Below are positions 1 through 12,205 of a DNA stretch of 64,000 bases, piece by piece. Each line of letters begins with the position of its first letter. Position 1 is the stretch's first letter. The translations under genes and the position numbers were made by a program. The stretch spans positions 104,286,227 through 104,350,226 of the forward strand of contig NC_092458.1 of NCBI RefSeq assembly GCF_047495875.1, written 5' to 3'. Source of the stretch: Pithys albifrons albifrons. Its lineage: Eukaryota > Chordata > Aves > Passeriformes > Thamnophilidae. A model generated the notes under the pieces. That model searched no databases. It was not told the DNA's origin and saw only the letters and a list, made by a program, of their open reading frames with translations.

Positions 1-556
1 TGGACAACAAAGTGAATTGAAAATTTGCCTTGATGAGCCGCACAAAGTCAGGCTGGAACATGATCCCTAGTGATATACCTCAAGGGTTAATATTGGAGTC
101 AATCCTGTTTAACATTGTTGTTAATCCAGTTGATGGGAAATTGTGTATCCTCAGCAAGTTTTCAGATCATGTAAAACTTGGAGGAGTCACTGATACAACA
201 GGTTGTGTTACAATTGAGAGGAACCTTGACAGGCTGGAGTAATGGTCTAATGGAAGCCTTGTGATAATCAACAGTGAGAAGAACAATATCCTGCACCTGG
301 ACAGGAAGAAATGGCACAGCTTTTTAACCCTCTGTCTGGAAATTTTAAATTCCATTTAAAATTAAGCACAACTTTTATTGTGAGGGTGGTCCAACATTGT
401 AGCAGAGTGCCCAGGAAACTTCTTGGCTCTCCATCTCTAGGTATTCACAACCTGCATAGACACGATCATAAGGAACTTGCTCTGTCTGACCCTACTTTGA
501 ACATGGGGGTTCAAATATATGATGCCTTCCTGCCTCAGTCGTCTTGTGATTAGGTA
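1..556 (+). mobile_element. CR1 LINE copy, decayed, internally deleted
   Basis: CR1 is a non-LTR retrotransposon whose second ORF encodes endonuclease and reverse transcriptase. The frame at about 30-242 carries RT-core landmarks: a PQG block (residues DIPQG), an LFNI block, and the region of the catalytic F/Y-x-D-D box, which here reads FSDH, so one catalytic Asp is lost. It is followed by KLGG and a DLDRLE-like stretch (here NLDRLE). Stops appear soon after 240. From about 340 the sequence jumps to the CR1 3' terminus: a tract encoding a decayed version of the 'FF..RVV.HW..LP' end, then the 3' UTR-like segment ending near TTGTGATTAGG. Several hundred bases of RT between about 305 and 345 are missing. 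The left end lies outside the window. This is an inactive fossil. The family call is firm; the subfamily is not assigned. Confidence 0.85.
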
Positions 557-3145
557 TTTAAAATGTTCAATACTGACAATCATTTTGAATGAACTTTAAA
601 CATATTCTGAGAAAGTCTCTGAAGCTTTAGTCAGATGTATGATATTCAATCTCAAAAAGTGTGTTACTCTACGTAAAATTAGAGTGTATATAATTTTGCT
701 TAAAATTATAGTGTGAAATAAAGTAATATATTTACTCTTGAGCATAAAACATAGACTAAATTTAAAGGCTTTAGAAACGTTTAATATAAGGTTTACATGA
801 AAACTATCTTTTTAGATGGTACTAAAGTGATAAAATCACCTTTAATCAATGCAAGTATCAAGAGAAGATTAACAATAAATAAGCAGCCAAATAAAACATA
901 AATTATGAACTAATATCCAAAATACAGTCAGCTTTGGGAAACAGACTTTCTTAGAAACCATCTGGATTTCAACTCTCACCACATTTTATCCTAAATTAAA
1001 GCTGTCTTGAAAGTAGTGTACATTGTAAAGAAAATGGTATGGACTTCTTAAGGCACCCCATTTATTCTCGGTCTCTTTCAATACTGAGAACACTATGGAC
1101 TATGGGCAGATATGAGCAAATATTTCCCTCTAAGGGGCTAAAGATGCAAATTTTCTGGGCGATAAGGTCAATCTAAATCCATCTCAGATGCATTTCTTTT
1201 ACAATTCTTTCTCTAGGAAGGAACTTTGCTTTCTATCTAGTTGTAATTCTTATGGAAATAATATGCTGAGCTCTCTAGATTATGATACACTGTGCTGGAT
1301 TTTGAGATAGTGTGCTGATATCTAACCTAAAAGATAATTTTTTTTCTCTAACACATCAATACCAGCAGAACCCTCCCAAAGTTCAGAAACAAAACAAAAA
1401 AAAGTGTCCTTTTCGAAACCTGAAATGTTCATGTAAATTTTGGTCTAATTTGAGGAAATGCTGGTATAATTGTTGAATAAAACATATAAGAGTAGATTTA
1501 CTTATGTAGCTGGTTAATTTTCTATTATCAGTAGATTGTTTAATTTGTCAGAGTGTAAAAGCTCTTTGAGAAGGGAATGTTTACAGGTTTAATGAGTTTA
1601 AAATTACATAATTAGCCACATTATCTCAGTTAACAGAATCACAGAAATTACTGATGAAGAAAGCCTACTAGATTATTTTGCTAGATGCTTGCAACACTTT
1701 ATTTTTAATGGAGTTTAAAATACATTATAAAAGGTGAAACTCTCAGGAAACTAATGAGTAGAGTTTCATAATCCTACATCTGCAGGAACCTTTCAGATGT
1801 AAGGCCCTGACTTTGCAAATGTTATGCATTGAGTCAATTTTTATGTACTAAGTTGTTCACTGAGATCAGCTGATGACAATCTGTGCCCATTGGATTTAGT
1901 GCTGAGTGTAGTACATAAAAACACTCTTCCCAGCTTTTATGGGCAATTTAAACATTGAAAGTTCAAATTAAAAATGCAGTTTTGCTACAGAAAATGACAA
2001 TATATTTATGATTCAAGTGAGGCCAGTGCATTGTCACTAGAAGAAGAATTTTAAAAGAAAAAGAATTAAGGGAGGATGACTCAAATTCTGTAATGAAATT
2101 TCATTAAATAAATGGTGGAGATGATGTGTATCTAAGGAGGTGAGGAATATTTTTATCTTAGCTGCATATAGGATTAAAATAGCCACCAGATCCTTCAGCT
2201 GCTGTTCCCTAAGTATCCACATACTGGGAAATCATTACAATTCAGTAGAAGGGATCATAGCTCAGTCTGGAAAGATGTGGTGGGTGTAAGTCATAAGTTG
2301 TGACTCTTGATTAACCTTCTAGTGGCAACATAATGTGGATAGTGTGAAGAGGTAGTCCAAAGTTAGCTCATTCCAAACACAGCTCAGAAAACACTGATTT
2401 TAAACATGGGAAATGGTTCTCATGACTGCCTAAGAAAATTTGAACTTCTCTATGGTTTCATCATCATCAATTATTAGACATAAATACAGCACTAGGCCTA
2501 GTAAATTCAGTGAAAGTGACACTTCTTCGATAGAAAATACTGTAATGTCAAATTCTGTTTCTTAAAACTTTAGTTAGGATACAGACTTCAAGGATAAGGA
2601 AGGTCTGAAAGTATTCGTGAATGAAGATGGTCTTTGTTTGTTATTATCTGCACTGAATCATTTCCTACTCCTTGTAGCAGAGGCCATGTGATGTTTTTCA
2701 ACGGGTTATTTTAGCAAATAGAGTTGACCAGATTTCCTAAGTGTTTGTAAATCTGATTCTTATTCTCATCTTTCTTTTGAACATGTAGTTGAAAGGCATC
2801 TCAGTAATATTAGTCTAGGCAAGATACAAAAATAAACAATCCTGAGGTTTTTTCAGATACTCTATATTTTCATTCAGTAGTGAAGGCAAGAAGAGAAAGT
2901 AAGCTGTTATCTTTCCAGAAAGTAAGATAGTGAAAGTTAATTCAGGGATTTTCAGGTATGCTACTTGGGGAGGAACTGTGTGTGGCCACTGGTGACACCC
3001 CTGACAGTTCAACCTTGTAAAAATAATTTCCACCACTTCTGTTAGCAAGCAGTGAAGCTGGAGGAGCTATTTTCCTTGAGTTTTATCTGAGATTAGGCTT
3101 CAGAGACTTGGGAATGATGTGTTTAAATACATATCATCTGGAAAT
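557..3145. other. Unique AT-rich sequence, no gene seen
   Basis: About 2.6 kb of AT-rich DNA without a frame of coding character. The few ORFs (for example 2037-2222 minus and 2815-3048 minus) are short and low in complexity. I see no repeat family, RNA gene or regulatory motif that I can support. Confidence 0.6.
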
Positions 3146-3712
3146 TATAGAATCACAGAATTATCTAGATTGGAAAAGACCTCTGAGGTCATCGAGTCCA
3201 ACTTTTGACCAAACACCACCTTGTCAACTCAACTGTAATGCTATGTGCCATCTCCAGTAATTTCTTAAACACTTCCAGAGATAGTGATTCCACCACCTCC
3301 CTGGGCAGTACATTCCAATGTTTAGCAACCATTTCAGTGAAGCAATTCCTCCTGATGTCCCACCTGAATCTCCCCTGGTACAGTTTAAGGCTGTGTCCTT
3401 TCATCCTGTCAATCATTGACTGAAAGACATAGGCTACACTCTCTTTGCAGGTAGTTGCAGAAAGGAAGAAGGTCCCCACTGAGCCTCCTTTTCTACAGGC
3501 TGAATACCCCTAACTCCTGCTGCTGCTCCTCACAGGACTTGTACTCTAGACTCTTCTCCAGTTTTGTTGTCCTTCTCTGGACATTTTCTAGCCTCTCAAT
3601 GTCTTTCTTGGAGTGAGGGGCCCACAACCGGTCACAGGATTTGAGGTAGAGCCTCATCAGTGCCCAGCACAGGGGGACAATCGCTGCCCTGGTCCTGCTG
3701 GCCACACTTGTT
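3146..3712 (-). mobile_element. CR1 LINE 3' end (antisense to + strand)
   Basis: Read on the minus strand this is the last ~570 bp of a CR1 copy. The 3' tail is at 3146-3165 (two 8-bp tail units of the ATTCTGTG/ATTCTATA type). Minus-strand frames at 3493-3705 and 3189-3479 carry the end of the RT protein: a 'SKKDIERLENVQRR' segment, then 'LKLYQGRFRWDIRRNCFTE', and 'HWNVLPREVVESLSLEVFK'. The frame changes between the two parts, so the ORF is broken. The wording differs from the copies at 19493 and 35618, which suggests another CR1 subfamily. The 5' truncation near 3712 is typical of CR1 insertions. Confidence 0.93.
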
Positions 3713-5284
3713 GCATTCCATTGCCCCTACTAATCAAGCAAGTACAATATAACATTGCAGTGTTTCTCTGTTTCACTGATTCTTTCTTGCCAGCTGTTCC
3801 TAGAGCATCTGTTAGGTGATGCTGAGACACAGCTAAACACTCATCACATACAGTGACACGAGAGCACAAACCTCCATTTTACCATCTGTTAAAATGATTT
3901 GCTGAATCCACCCAGCACATCAATGGAAACTCTATGGTAACCAAAGGAAATAAAATGCTTGCAAATTGGCTCTCTTACAGTATGCACATTGCATGAAGGA
4001 CCCAGAATATCTTGATATCTCACACCTACAGATAACATTGTATGTCTCACCAATATTTACCATGAACAGGAATGTAATAAAGTTATCTTATGTAATAACT
4101 AAAATATGAATATAAGCTATTAATTCCAGATGAAAGCATAACATAGAGCTAGCAACATAACTACCTCAGCACTAGAGCGGAAGAAGCTGCTTTTCAGTCC
4201 CCGATTCTAGCCAAGAAATTGAGAGTGTATGGTAGGTGCTACTGTACAGACAGTTCTTAAAACATCTTACAAGATTAACCCTCAATAAAAAGAACAGATT
4301 AATAAATCAGAAGAAAAACTCCAAAAGCAAAAAACCCAACAAACAAACAAACAAACCCACAACAAAAGCCCTCCATTGATAGTTTTCAAAAGAGGATTTA
4401 AAATAATAAGAATAAAGAGTATTTTATGAAGTGTAGAACATTAAATATCTTTAAGACTAGATCACTGTTCAAGAACACGAAGAAAAGAACTCTAGTATTT
4501 GTTTAACATAAGGATTTGGAAAAAAAAGAATGAAAGCAAAGCAAGGAGATGAAATGTTAACACACTGACTCCCCCTTACTTATATAAATGCATATTTATT
4601 GTTTTCCTAATCAAGCCCTGCCCCACCATAAGTCATTCACTTAGGTTTACATAGGGAGTCCTGCTGGGGAACACCTAAAGGCATTATACAAAATCAATAC
4701 AAGAAATAAATATGCTTAAATGTTCATGAATACAAATGTTTAGTGCACATGGTCTTCATTTAGTCTGAAAAGTAGACAGGGATTCCAAGGAATTACTCTT
4801 TCCATATTCAAGAAAGCACCAATTTTACCGTGAAGAGTTCATTAGAATGCACTGGATCAGATGAATATGATACTGTACAAATAATAACTACATGCTCTGT
4901 AAAAAACCTGGGACCATTGTATCTATGGTGTCAGATGAGCAGTTAGAAAAGAAAGCTGTACAGCTGATTTCATGAGCCTCACAGAATCCTAATGGTTGCA
5001 ATGGCTATGAAACCTCATAACCTCAAATCACTTTCTGTGGGAAAGATAGAAAAGCACCATATTGTAAAATATAATCCATAAATTGCCCTCTCCGCACCGA
5101 TTCATCAGCAGTTCGAATTATAAATGCATTTGTGTTACACAAATGTCTCTAGACTCCACTTGTTTCCAAAAATCCCTAATCTCCTTATTGCAGATGCTTT
5201 GTGAGTCATGCAGCAATGTGGTTTATCTGGAGAGTTATTCCAAGGAATGCCCTTTTAACGTCTAAGGTGCAGATGATGCATATG
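3713..5284. other. Unique sequence, no gene seen
   Basis: AT-rich intergenic or intronic sequence between two CR1 pieces. It contains a small CAAA-type run at about 4336-4360 and otherwise nothing recognised. Confidence 0.55.
4336..4360. repeat. Short (CAAA)n microsatellite
   Basis: Four consecutive CAAA units flanked by CCCAA and CCCAC variants. It is short and interrupted. Confidence 0.7.
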
Positions 5285-5394
5285 TCTGGACACACTCCTG
5301 AGAACTGTGCCCTAGGGAACCTTGGCTGAGCATGGATGTTGGACTAGACGTCGTCCAGTGGTCTTTCCAACCTTAAATACCGGTGATTCTATGG
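5285..5394 (+). mobile_element. CR1 LINE 3' tail fragment
   Basis: About 110 bp matching the terminal part of CR1: 'tctggacacactcctgagaa', 'ttggactagacgtcgtc', 'tttccaacctt', then a single tail unit 'gattctatgg'. This is strongly 5'-truncated, as most avian CR1 copies are. It holds no coding part. Confidence 0.85.
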
Positions 5395-7485
5395 TACGAA
5401 ATTACAGCCTCTGTGAGATGAGAAACAGTTGAGGTCTCATTTCCACCACATTCACATTTCATAACAATTAACTTTTTTATCTGGGGCAGTCTAACTTTTT
5501 CTGCTGTTTCTGCATGTACTTTATAACCTCCCACGGAGTACTTTGGTGCCAATGTGAGTGCTATTTCCATTAGCAGCAGACATTCTTTGATGTTATGCAA
5601 AATATCTTGTTAGCACTTGGGCTAATAAAAGCTATTAACAGTGAACTTGTGACTCTTCAGGATGTGTTTATCCTGCTGGCCTACTCTTTTTCTTTATGGA
5701 AGTTCTCTAACATTAGACAGTGTATTAAAAATCAGTAGTAGAAAATACAAAGACACATTTCCAAGTCACTGTAAAGCCTTAGTGTCTCACAATGCCAAAA
5801 GCTGTCTCCATGGGTTATGACAGTGGTACTTTTTGCAAATTGGTCTATTTAGAGGTTCTGACATCATGTGCAACCATTTCTGGAGTAAGGATCTTGAGGA
5901 GGTCTATTCTGTAGAAAAGATCATGGGAATATTCTGTGATTAAACCTCAGCATTTCACATCCTTCTGCGTTCCGAACAAGACAGACTATCCAGTCTCATG
6001 ACATACTAGATCATGTGGTAACTTTTCTGACAGTTATGACATCAACAGAAATCTCTCATTTGGTCAGACTGTCTATTTTTTTGCACACTTGAATACCTCT
6101 AAAACTTCTTGCTCCAGACAACTGTAAATGTATTAAGCCAATATATTCATAACTTGGGTTGAAGGGGACACAAGAGAGTAACAATTTGATCCCAGAAGAC
6201 ACTTCTGTCTTGGCAATCCAGCTGCAAACATAATGGGTGTTGGTGCTTGAGCTTAGTCAGTTTACAGATACCTGTGATACTTGTCCATCCAATGCTTTTT
6301 GTATACAAAAAGTTCAGTTGCTACAGTGCCATTTATAGTTCTACGAAGTAGGATTTGATTTGTATTAAAAAATACAGACATATGTCTCATTAAAAAAATC
6401 AGTTATGCAAACTTTAACTTTATATGTCCTGTGCATGTGTGGTTATGGATAAGAGAGGCTTGGTTTAACTTTCTGTGTGTACTGAAATTGTTTTTACATA
6501 GAATCATAGAATTTATAACACCATTAAAAAACCAAACCAAACCAAAACACCAATTCAAACCCCCTAGATTTAGTTATTTTGAAGATGTATTGAAACAAAA
6601 CATGGGGTTTAGGGCAACAGGGCATAGTTTTTTATGAAATATTAAAGACTAATAACAATATTTAATTTATTACTTGCAATGAAACTTGAAGAATAGCATT
6701 TAATGATTGGCTTTGTAAACTGGGATTGACCATTTAGAACCCTATAAAAGTAAAGCATTTTAACATATTTTCTAGTGAAAGTTTGAATGTAAATTGACTA
6801 GTAATATCATATTATCTTCTCTATGTAGCAGAAATCAGAAAAGGCTAAGAAAAAATATCTTTAATATCAACTAATCTTTAGTCTTTAAGTGAAAATAAGT
6901 CATTATTGACAAGAGAGTCACTGATTTGCTATGTGATCTCTTGATTTAAAAATCTGAGCTGCTGTGTAAGAATTAATCTGTAGCAAACTAACTCTAGGAA
7001 CTTTTAAAGATTAAGCAAGATATTTCCAGAATTTGACTAAATAAATGAAAACTTGGCATATATAAGTACACTCTTACAAATGTAATAGGGTTTGGCTTTG
7101 GGTGAATTAAACTGCAAAGAAATTTGTTTTTTCTTCTTTTGGAAAAGGAAAGCATCCCTCATACTGAGTTGTATCAGGAAACCCAGACTGAAAAGCCATA
7201 TTTAAAGCTGAAGTTATCCTTTATTAATTTCTGAATAAATTATTGTGTATATTTAAAATCTCTGAGCTTCCTTTCAAAACATAAAAAACACACACTTTTG
7301 GAAAACTTCTTTAAATTATAATCATTACCCATTGTTCATATTTGAAGAGTCTTTTATCTTTGTGTTATTGGTTCATACAGATTCTGTATAAAGTGCATCA
7401 CTTGAACTATACAGAAGGCCTACTTTTTTAATTACTTACAAATATTTAAAAACTGGTCATACCTAAGCCCTAATGGACTCCATAA

Positions 7486-7499
7486 CCACAAGGGGGCAG
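7486..7499 (+). promoter_or_regulatory. CTCF core-motif match
   Basis: The string CCACAAGGGGGCAG agrees with the vertebrate CTCF core consensus (CCASNAGRKGGCR type) at the key C, A and GGGGGC positions. It stands alone in AT-rich unique DNA. CTCF sites organise chromatin loops, and the motif orientation is + here. Occupancy cannot be judged from sequence, and one such match in 64 kb may be chance. Confidence 0.45.
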
Positions 7500-7656
7500 A
7501 ACAAACATTAATCACAGAAATCCAATTCTACCTTCCTTCAAGGCACTTTAAAAGATCCATTCCTTAATCATAGCACCAGATTTCTTTTCCATTTGGATTA
7601 AAACATCTTTGCTGGAGATATTTTTTCAAGCATTTTTATGTCCTTATCTGTAATAA

Positions 7657-7679
7657 TTTATATATATATATATATATAT
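7657..7679. repeat. (TA)n microsatellite
   Basis: About eleven perfect TA dinucleotides in an AT-rich setting. Confidence 0.9.
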
Positions 7680-8223
7680 TATTTTCCAGAAATCTTGAAA
7701 GCACCACTTTGGAACCCAGGATGATTAAAGAAAAGGGATTACTTTTTTACCCTATATTTTCTCAAGTGGAAGAATTTTAGATTTTCATTTTTTATTAAAT
7801 AAATTAAATTCTAAGAGTGTTTGTAATTTAAGCCTGCAAGTATTCTTTTAATTCTGAGACTGATCCGGAATGGGGATATTAATATTTAATACTGGCAAGG
7901 CAAGTAATACATTGGAATGATTACAATGTAACTTATATTCAGAACTCAGGAGCTAATGATCTCTTCAATGAATAAAGAATGTGTATGTTAAAGGTAGTGA
8001 AATAGTACTAGTTTGTTTTGTTTTGATGCATTACCTAATAACTATCATAAACCTGAAGGCCAGGGTATCTGGTGCAGCACTGAATTTTATGTGTTAATAA
8101 TTTGTATTATATAAGGGAAAACATACCATGTACAGGAAGTCTGGCATTTAAATATTGCTGGAGCATGTTGTGAGTTTCAGCACTCACAGTTCTTTACCAA
8201 TGAAACACAACTCAGAAAAAAAA

Positions 8224-8259
8224 GGGGGGGAGGGGGGAGAAGTGGATGGAGTGGATGGA
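8224..8259. repeat. G-rich tract and GTGGATGGA tandem
   Basis: G7-A-G6 at 8224-8237, followed by GTGGATGGA repeated twice at 8242-8259. This is simple sequence of local slippage origin. Confidence 0.75.
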
Positions 8260-8687
8260 CTAGAACAATCTGCATCCAAACAGTAGCAAGTCCTGTTTAC
8301 AAACAGAATCTGTTTCAGAGCAGTTGGAGCTTATTTTCATAGAAATGTTAGCAGACCAATTTATGGCTTACATTCATATTTCTCTGCTTGCCAAATAATA
8401 AAGTGGTAGCCAGACTGACATGTGTGCCACCTTCATTCTAGCTCCCAGAAAAATGCTTTGCTGCAAGCTTCTGTGGAGTTTTAATGAGCTGAAGAGAACT
8501 GGGAGCATCTGATGCATGGCTTGAGACTCGTCTGTGTATTCATATACATAGCTACACTTGTATAAATATATTAACACACATAAAAATATATGATGCTCCA
8601 CATATACCTGTGATGCTTCTGATGGAAAGGAAGTGCAGACAGAACCACATGCTACTACAGATCAGATAATGGCCAGATTGAGAATAA

Positions 8688-8703
8688 TGCTGCTGCTGCT
8701 GCT
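8688..8703. repeat. (TGC)5 trinucleotide repeat
   Basis: Five TGC units, not inside a coding frame. Confidence 0.85.
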
Positions 8704-8792
8704 ACACGGACAGGCTGCAAATTGCTCTGCCTGAAGGCAAAGAATGAATTTCCTCATCTTCATTTTATACAAACCATGGCCTCAATTTCAGG

Positions 8793-8818
8793 GCATTCTG
8801 TGGCATTCTGTGGCATTT
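8793..8818. repeat. 11-bp tandem repeat
   Basis: The unit GGCATTCTGTG occurs twice in direct succession with a partial third copy (GGCATT). Noncoding. Confidence 0.75.
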
Positions 8819-8960
8819 TCCATACCAAGGTGGAACATGATCTCAAGTTAAAAACTGTTTTGTGAAGGTGTTGCAAATTTTGGGCATTTGCATTAGAATT
8901 CAAGAGGATTTTGGCAAACTGAAGAAGAGGTCCATAAAGGAAATAGTAGAAAAAATAATG

Positions 8961-9178
8961 GAAATAAAATAAAATAAACTAACTAACTGACTAACTGACT
9001 AACTGACTGACTAACTAACTAACTAACTAACCAACCAACCAACCAACTAAATAAATAAATAGAGAAATAAATAAATAAATAAATAAATATATAGCAAAGA
9101 AATGAATGAATGCACGAATGAATGAATGCATGAATGAATAAATAAATAATAATAATAATAACAACAACAATAATAAAT
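8961..9178. repeat. Compound tetranucleotide microsatellite
   Basis: About 218 bp in which one short motif changes into the next by single substitutions: AAAAT units, then CTAA/CTGA mixtures, then CCAA, then AAAT, then GAAT with ATGC interruptions, then AAT and AAC trinucleotides. The 115-codon minus-strand frame across it (9019-9366) is an artefact of the repeat (runs of Ile, Tyr, Phe, Ser, Trp). There is no sign of a mobile element at either end. Confidence 0.93.
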
Positions 9179-11080
9179 TTTTCAGCTAAAAGAATATGGT
9201 ACTTGAGTACAAGCTTCCTGCTTTCTAGGAGAAAAGCTGAGGATTTACAGTTCCAATTAATAATCAGCACTCTCAAGCTGCTTGGGAAAATAAAGACTAG
9301 GGACAATAAAAAAGAACACAGGCTATCAGATATGTAAACTTGTATTAATACTCCTTTATTTTCCATCAGTAGAATCTCAGAACATGAAGTAGAATTGGAA
9401 TAGGTAAAAATGTTTAAGTTTTTGGTTTCCGAAGGCCAAGGAAAAATAGACCCATTAAAATTTATTCAAAGGAAATCAGTGAGGATACTAATAACAAATA
9501 ATGTCTGGAATGGGGTTCATAAGCAAACAAGAGAAGAAAAGGAAAGGAAAAACAGAAATACTATGTTTGTTTTCAGATCTGCAAATGTTGCTTCCACAAG
9601 GAAGGGAATAGTTGATTCTTCATGTCCATATTAAAGAAATAACAGCAAAATAAGACTTCCAAAGCAGCTTGGGGTCAAGGTGTCTTCAGCCAAATGGCAA
9701 AACCTGTCAGAATGGCAGATTAACCTCTGGTTTTTCTACTGTAACTTGGAACTTTCTGGGCACATTTTTTTTGCCTTGATTGCAGTTCAGTTTAATATAG
9801 TTTGGATGATCTGATAAAAATCAAGAGTGAATTTAGTGAACAGAACATTTTTCATACCACAAAAAGTGAGTCAGATATTGACTTAATGGATCTGGAGAAG
9901 GCTTGGATGAGTCATTCTTCTCCTGGTTAATTGATATTGCTAGGACATGCTAAATGTATCCCTAAATAGTGAAATAATTTATAGAATGTGCTTTTCTGGC
10001 TGTTAATTGTGCAGCTGGATAACTGCATTTAAAAGCTCATCCAATTCTCTTGAATCACTAGAAGGCTTTCCACTGACTCAGAGGAAGCTGAAGTAGCTTT
10101 TCAGGGACCATTGTCAAAAGCAAGAGGTGATCTGACTGCATAAAAGACTTCAGGATCTTATTACTATAAATGTGCTGTACCCTTAGAGTTTTTCCAAAGC
10201 CCCAAGGACAAAAGAACCCCTCCTTTACCATCCTTTTACTTTTCTAAGAAGGAGATAAATCTGATGTGTGTCTTGTGTTTTCTTTTTTAAGGACTCTGAC
10301 CTTTTCCAGTAGCCTTAAAACATTTCATGCATACAAACTTCAGGCCACAAAGCAGTTGACAGTTTAACAGTTTGAATTAGAACTTATTTGGGTCCCAAGA
10401 CTTACACGATATTTTCTGCTCTTGCTTTATGTTTTCAAAAGTGCATATGTTACAAATATTTACTATAAGCTTTGCTGTGATAGTGTAATGGGTTTGGGGG
10501 TGGTTTTGGCCTTTTTTTTTTTCTCTGATGTTTCAACCTTTTTGACCACTGAAACTATCAATAAATGTGATAAACTTGCAGTGAAAAATACAAATGAAAT
10601 AGTCAAAAATTCCCAGAAGTAACGAAGTAACTTGGTCATTCATTAATTATTGGCATGTATTATTCAGTAACCAAATCCCAAGGAAAGCAAGAACTATGTC
10701 CTCTCTAGTGCTATTTAAGAGATACATTCTGACTGGCACTAATGATACAATATATTAAAATACACGTGCTGTTCTCCTACTGGGGAAACAGATGAAACAA
10801 CACATTCAGACCCTGGAAAAAAGTACAAAGCCACTGGGAAAAAAAGTTAATTAACATCGTGTTTAGATGAACTAAAATTCTTCATGATACCTTGTTCTAT
10901 ACAGCCATTTAGGTTTTGAAAAGACATTCAAAAGAAATAATCCTGAGGGAGGAGGGTCTTTGTATTTATGTGACTCTCAGCTCTGGCCTTTGTTCCAGGA
11001 GTCAAGTGTTGAACGAAAAACACCAGAAATAAAAAACAGATATGGCTGCTTTCTTTTAAAGGTTTAGCATTTAATTAACC
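9179..11080. other. Unique sequence, no gene seen
   Basis: No recognised repeat or exon. The ORF 9410-9634 (+) is Lys/Arg-rich and has no domain I know. The ORF 10422-10622 contains a T-run. Confidence 0.5.
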
Positions 11081-11209
11081 TTTTTTTGGTTAGTTGGTTG
11101 GTTGGTTTTGGTTTGTTTGTTTTTGTTTTTTTTGTTTCGTTTGGTTTTTTTTTTTTGTTTGTTTGTTTGGTTGGTTGGTTGGTTTGGTTTGGGTTTTTTA
11201 TTATTTTTT
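11081..11209. repeat. GGTT/GTTT-rich imperfect simple repeat
   Basis: A 129-bp tract of T and G with GGTT and GTTT units separated by T-runs. On the minus strand it reads as AACC/AAAC repeats and creates the spurious Lys/Asn/Pro/Thr-rich frame at 11064-11252. Confidence 0.9.
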
Positions 11210-12088
11210 TAAATCTTAAGGTCACTAGATTTGAGTTCTGATAAACTGCCAAAGGAGGCAGATTCCAGGGGCAGCACTCTGAATGGCATACTCAAACTGA
11301 GACATGGACAGGTGCTTTCTTGCTGCTTATCTCAGCTGCACTAACAGGGTTGTGGTCCAGCCAGAGCTTTAAAGGTCACAAAACCTTGAGTTATAGTAAG
11401 AATGTCAACATGAAGATTTGCCTCGGGATAAAATATCTAATTGTGTGTTTGTAACAAGACATCATCCGTCATTCTACCTGTAATAGAGTTTACAGTGTGA
11501 AAGTTGAGAAACAGTTGATAGATTTTCAGCAGGAAAATGTTAGGAAGACATAGTCACAAGGTCCATTCTCAGATGATGTCAAGCAATCAGTTCCCTAAGA
11601 GTGAACAGCATCAGCAACGTCTACAGTTATATCCCATGGTTCTCAGAAGGGGATAAACCACAAAAGCAGCCAAGAGGGAAACAGACTGGACTCCTTTGGT
11701 AGCTCCTTGTTAACCTGCTCATGCCAGAACTTGTCAGAACTGGCTTTCTTATTAAAACCAGGCTAAGAAAACATAGAGATACAAGCTTACTTTTGTAACA
11801 CCTTCATATAAACAAAGATATCAAGTATCTTTTTCATAAAACAGCTTCAAGAAGCAAGTTTGTTGATATGCAGAATGGGGAAGTGACATTCAGAAGTTGT
11901 GTCTTTATTAGCTCCATAACAAGTCTATTCTTCCCTACAGAAAGTAGTTGCACTGTTTGTAAGGAACCAAAATTTTAGTCTGTTATATTCAAGGATCTAT
12001 CAACAAAGCAACATGCCTGTTCATATGAAAAAAATCCATATGGAGGTCTGTATCCATTGTGAAATTAAGACAGTGAGAACTTAGGTAC
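11210..12088. other. Unique sequence, no gene seen
   Basis: About 880 bp without coding frame or recognised repeat. Confidence 0.5.
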
Positions 12089-12205
12089 ATGTCAAATCTG
12101 GGTTGGATGGAGCTCTGAGCAACCTGGTCTAGTGGAAGGTATCTCTGCCCATGTCAGGAGGGTGGACCTGGATAAGCTTCCAACCCAAACCATTCTATGA
12201 TTCAA
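12089..12205 (+). mobile_element. CR1 LINE 3' tail fragment
   Basis: Starts near 'gtcaaatctgggttggatgg', continues with 'gagcaacctggtctagtgga' and 'cttccaacccaaaccattct', and ends in a tail unit ATTCTATG followed by ATTCAAGG. It belongs to the same subfamily type as 19493-19880 and 35618-36019. It contains only the last codons and the 3' UTR. Confidence 0.92.

Larger units (their letters stand above)
5395..8960. other. Unique AT-rich sequence with small simple repeats
   Basis: No gene recognised. It holds a bare CR1-tail-like string (AGAATCATAGAAT) near 6500, a (TA)n run, a CTCF-like motif, a G-rich tract, a short TGC repeat and an 11-bp tandem (listed separately where useful). ORFs at 6431-6637 and 8374-8601 have no family signature. 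Confidence 0.55.

Noticed and set aside
6498..6515. AGAATCATAGAAT string as a CR1 tail (also near 40873)
   Set aside because: Two tail-like units without any adjoining CR1 body are too short to separate from chance.
9019..9366. 115-codon minus-strand ORF with Ile/Phe/Tyr repeats
   Set aside because: Generated by the compound tetranucleotide repeat at 8961-9178.
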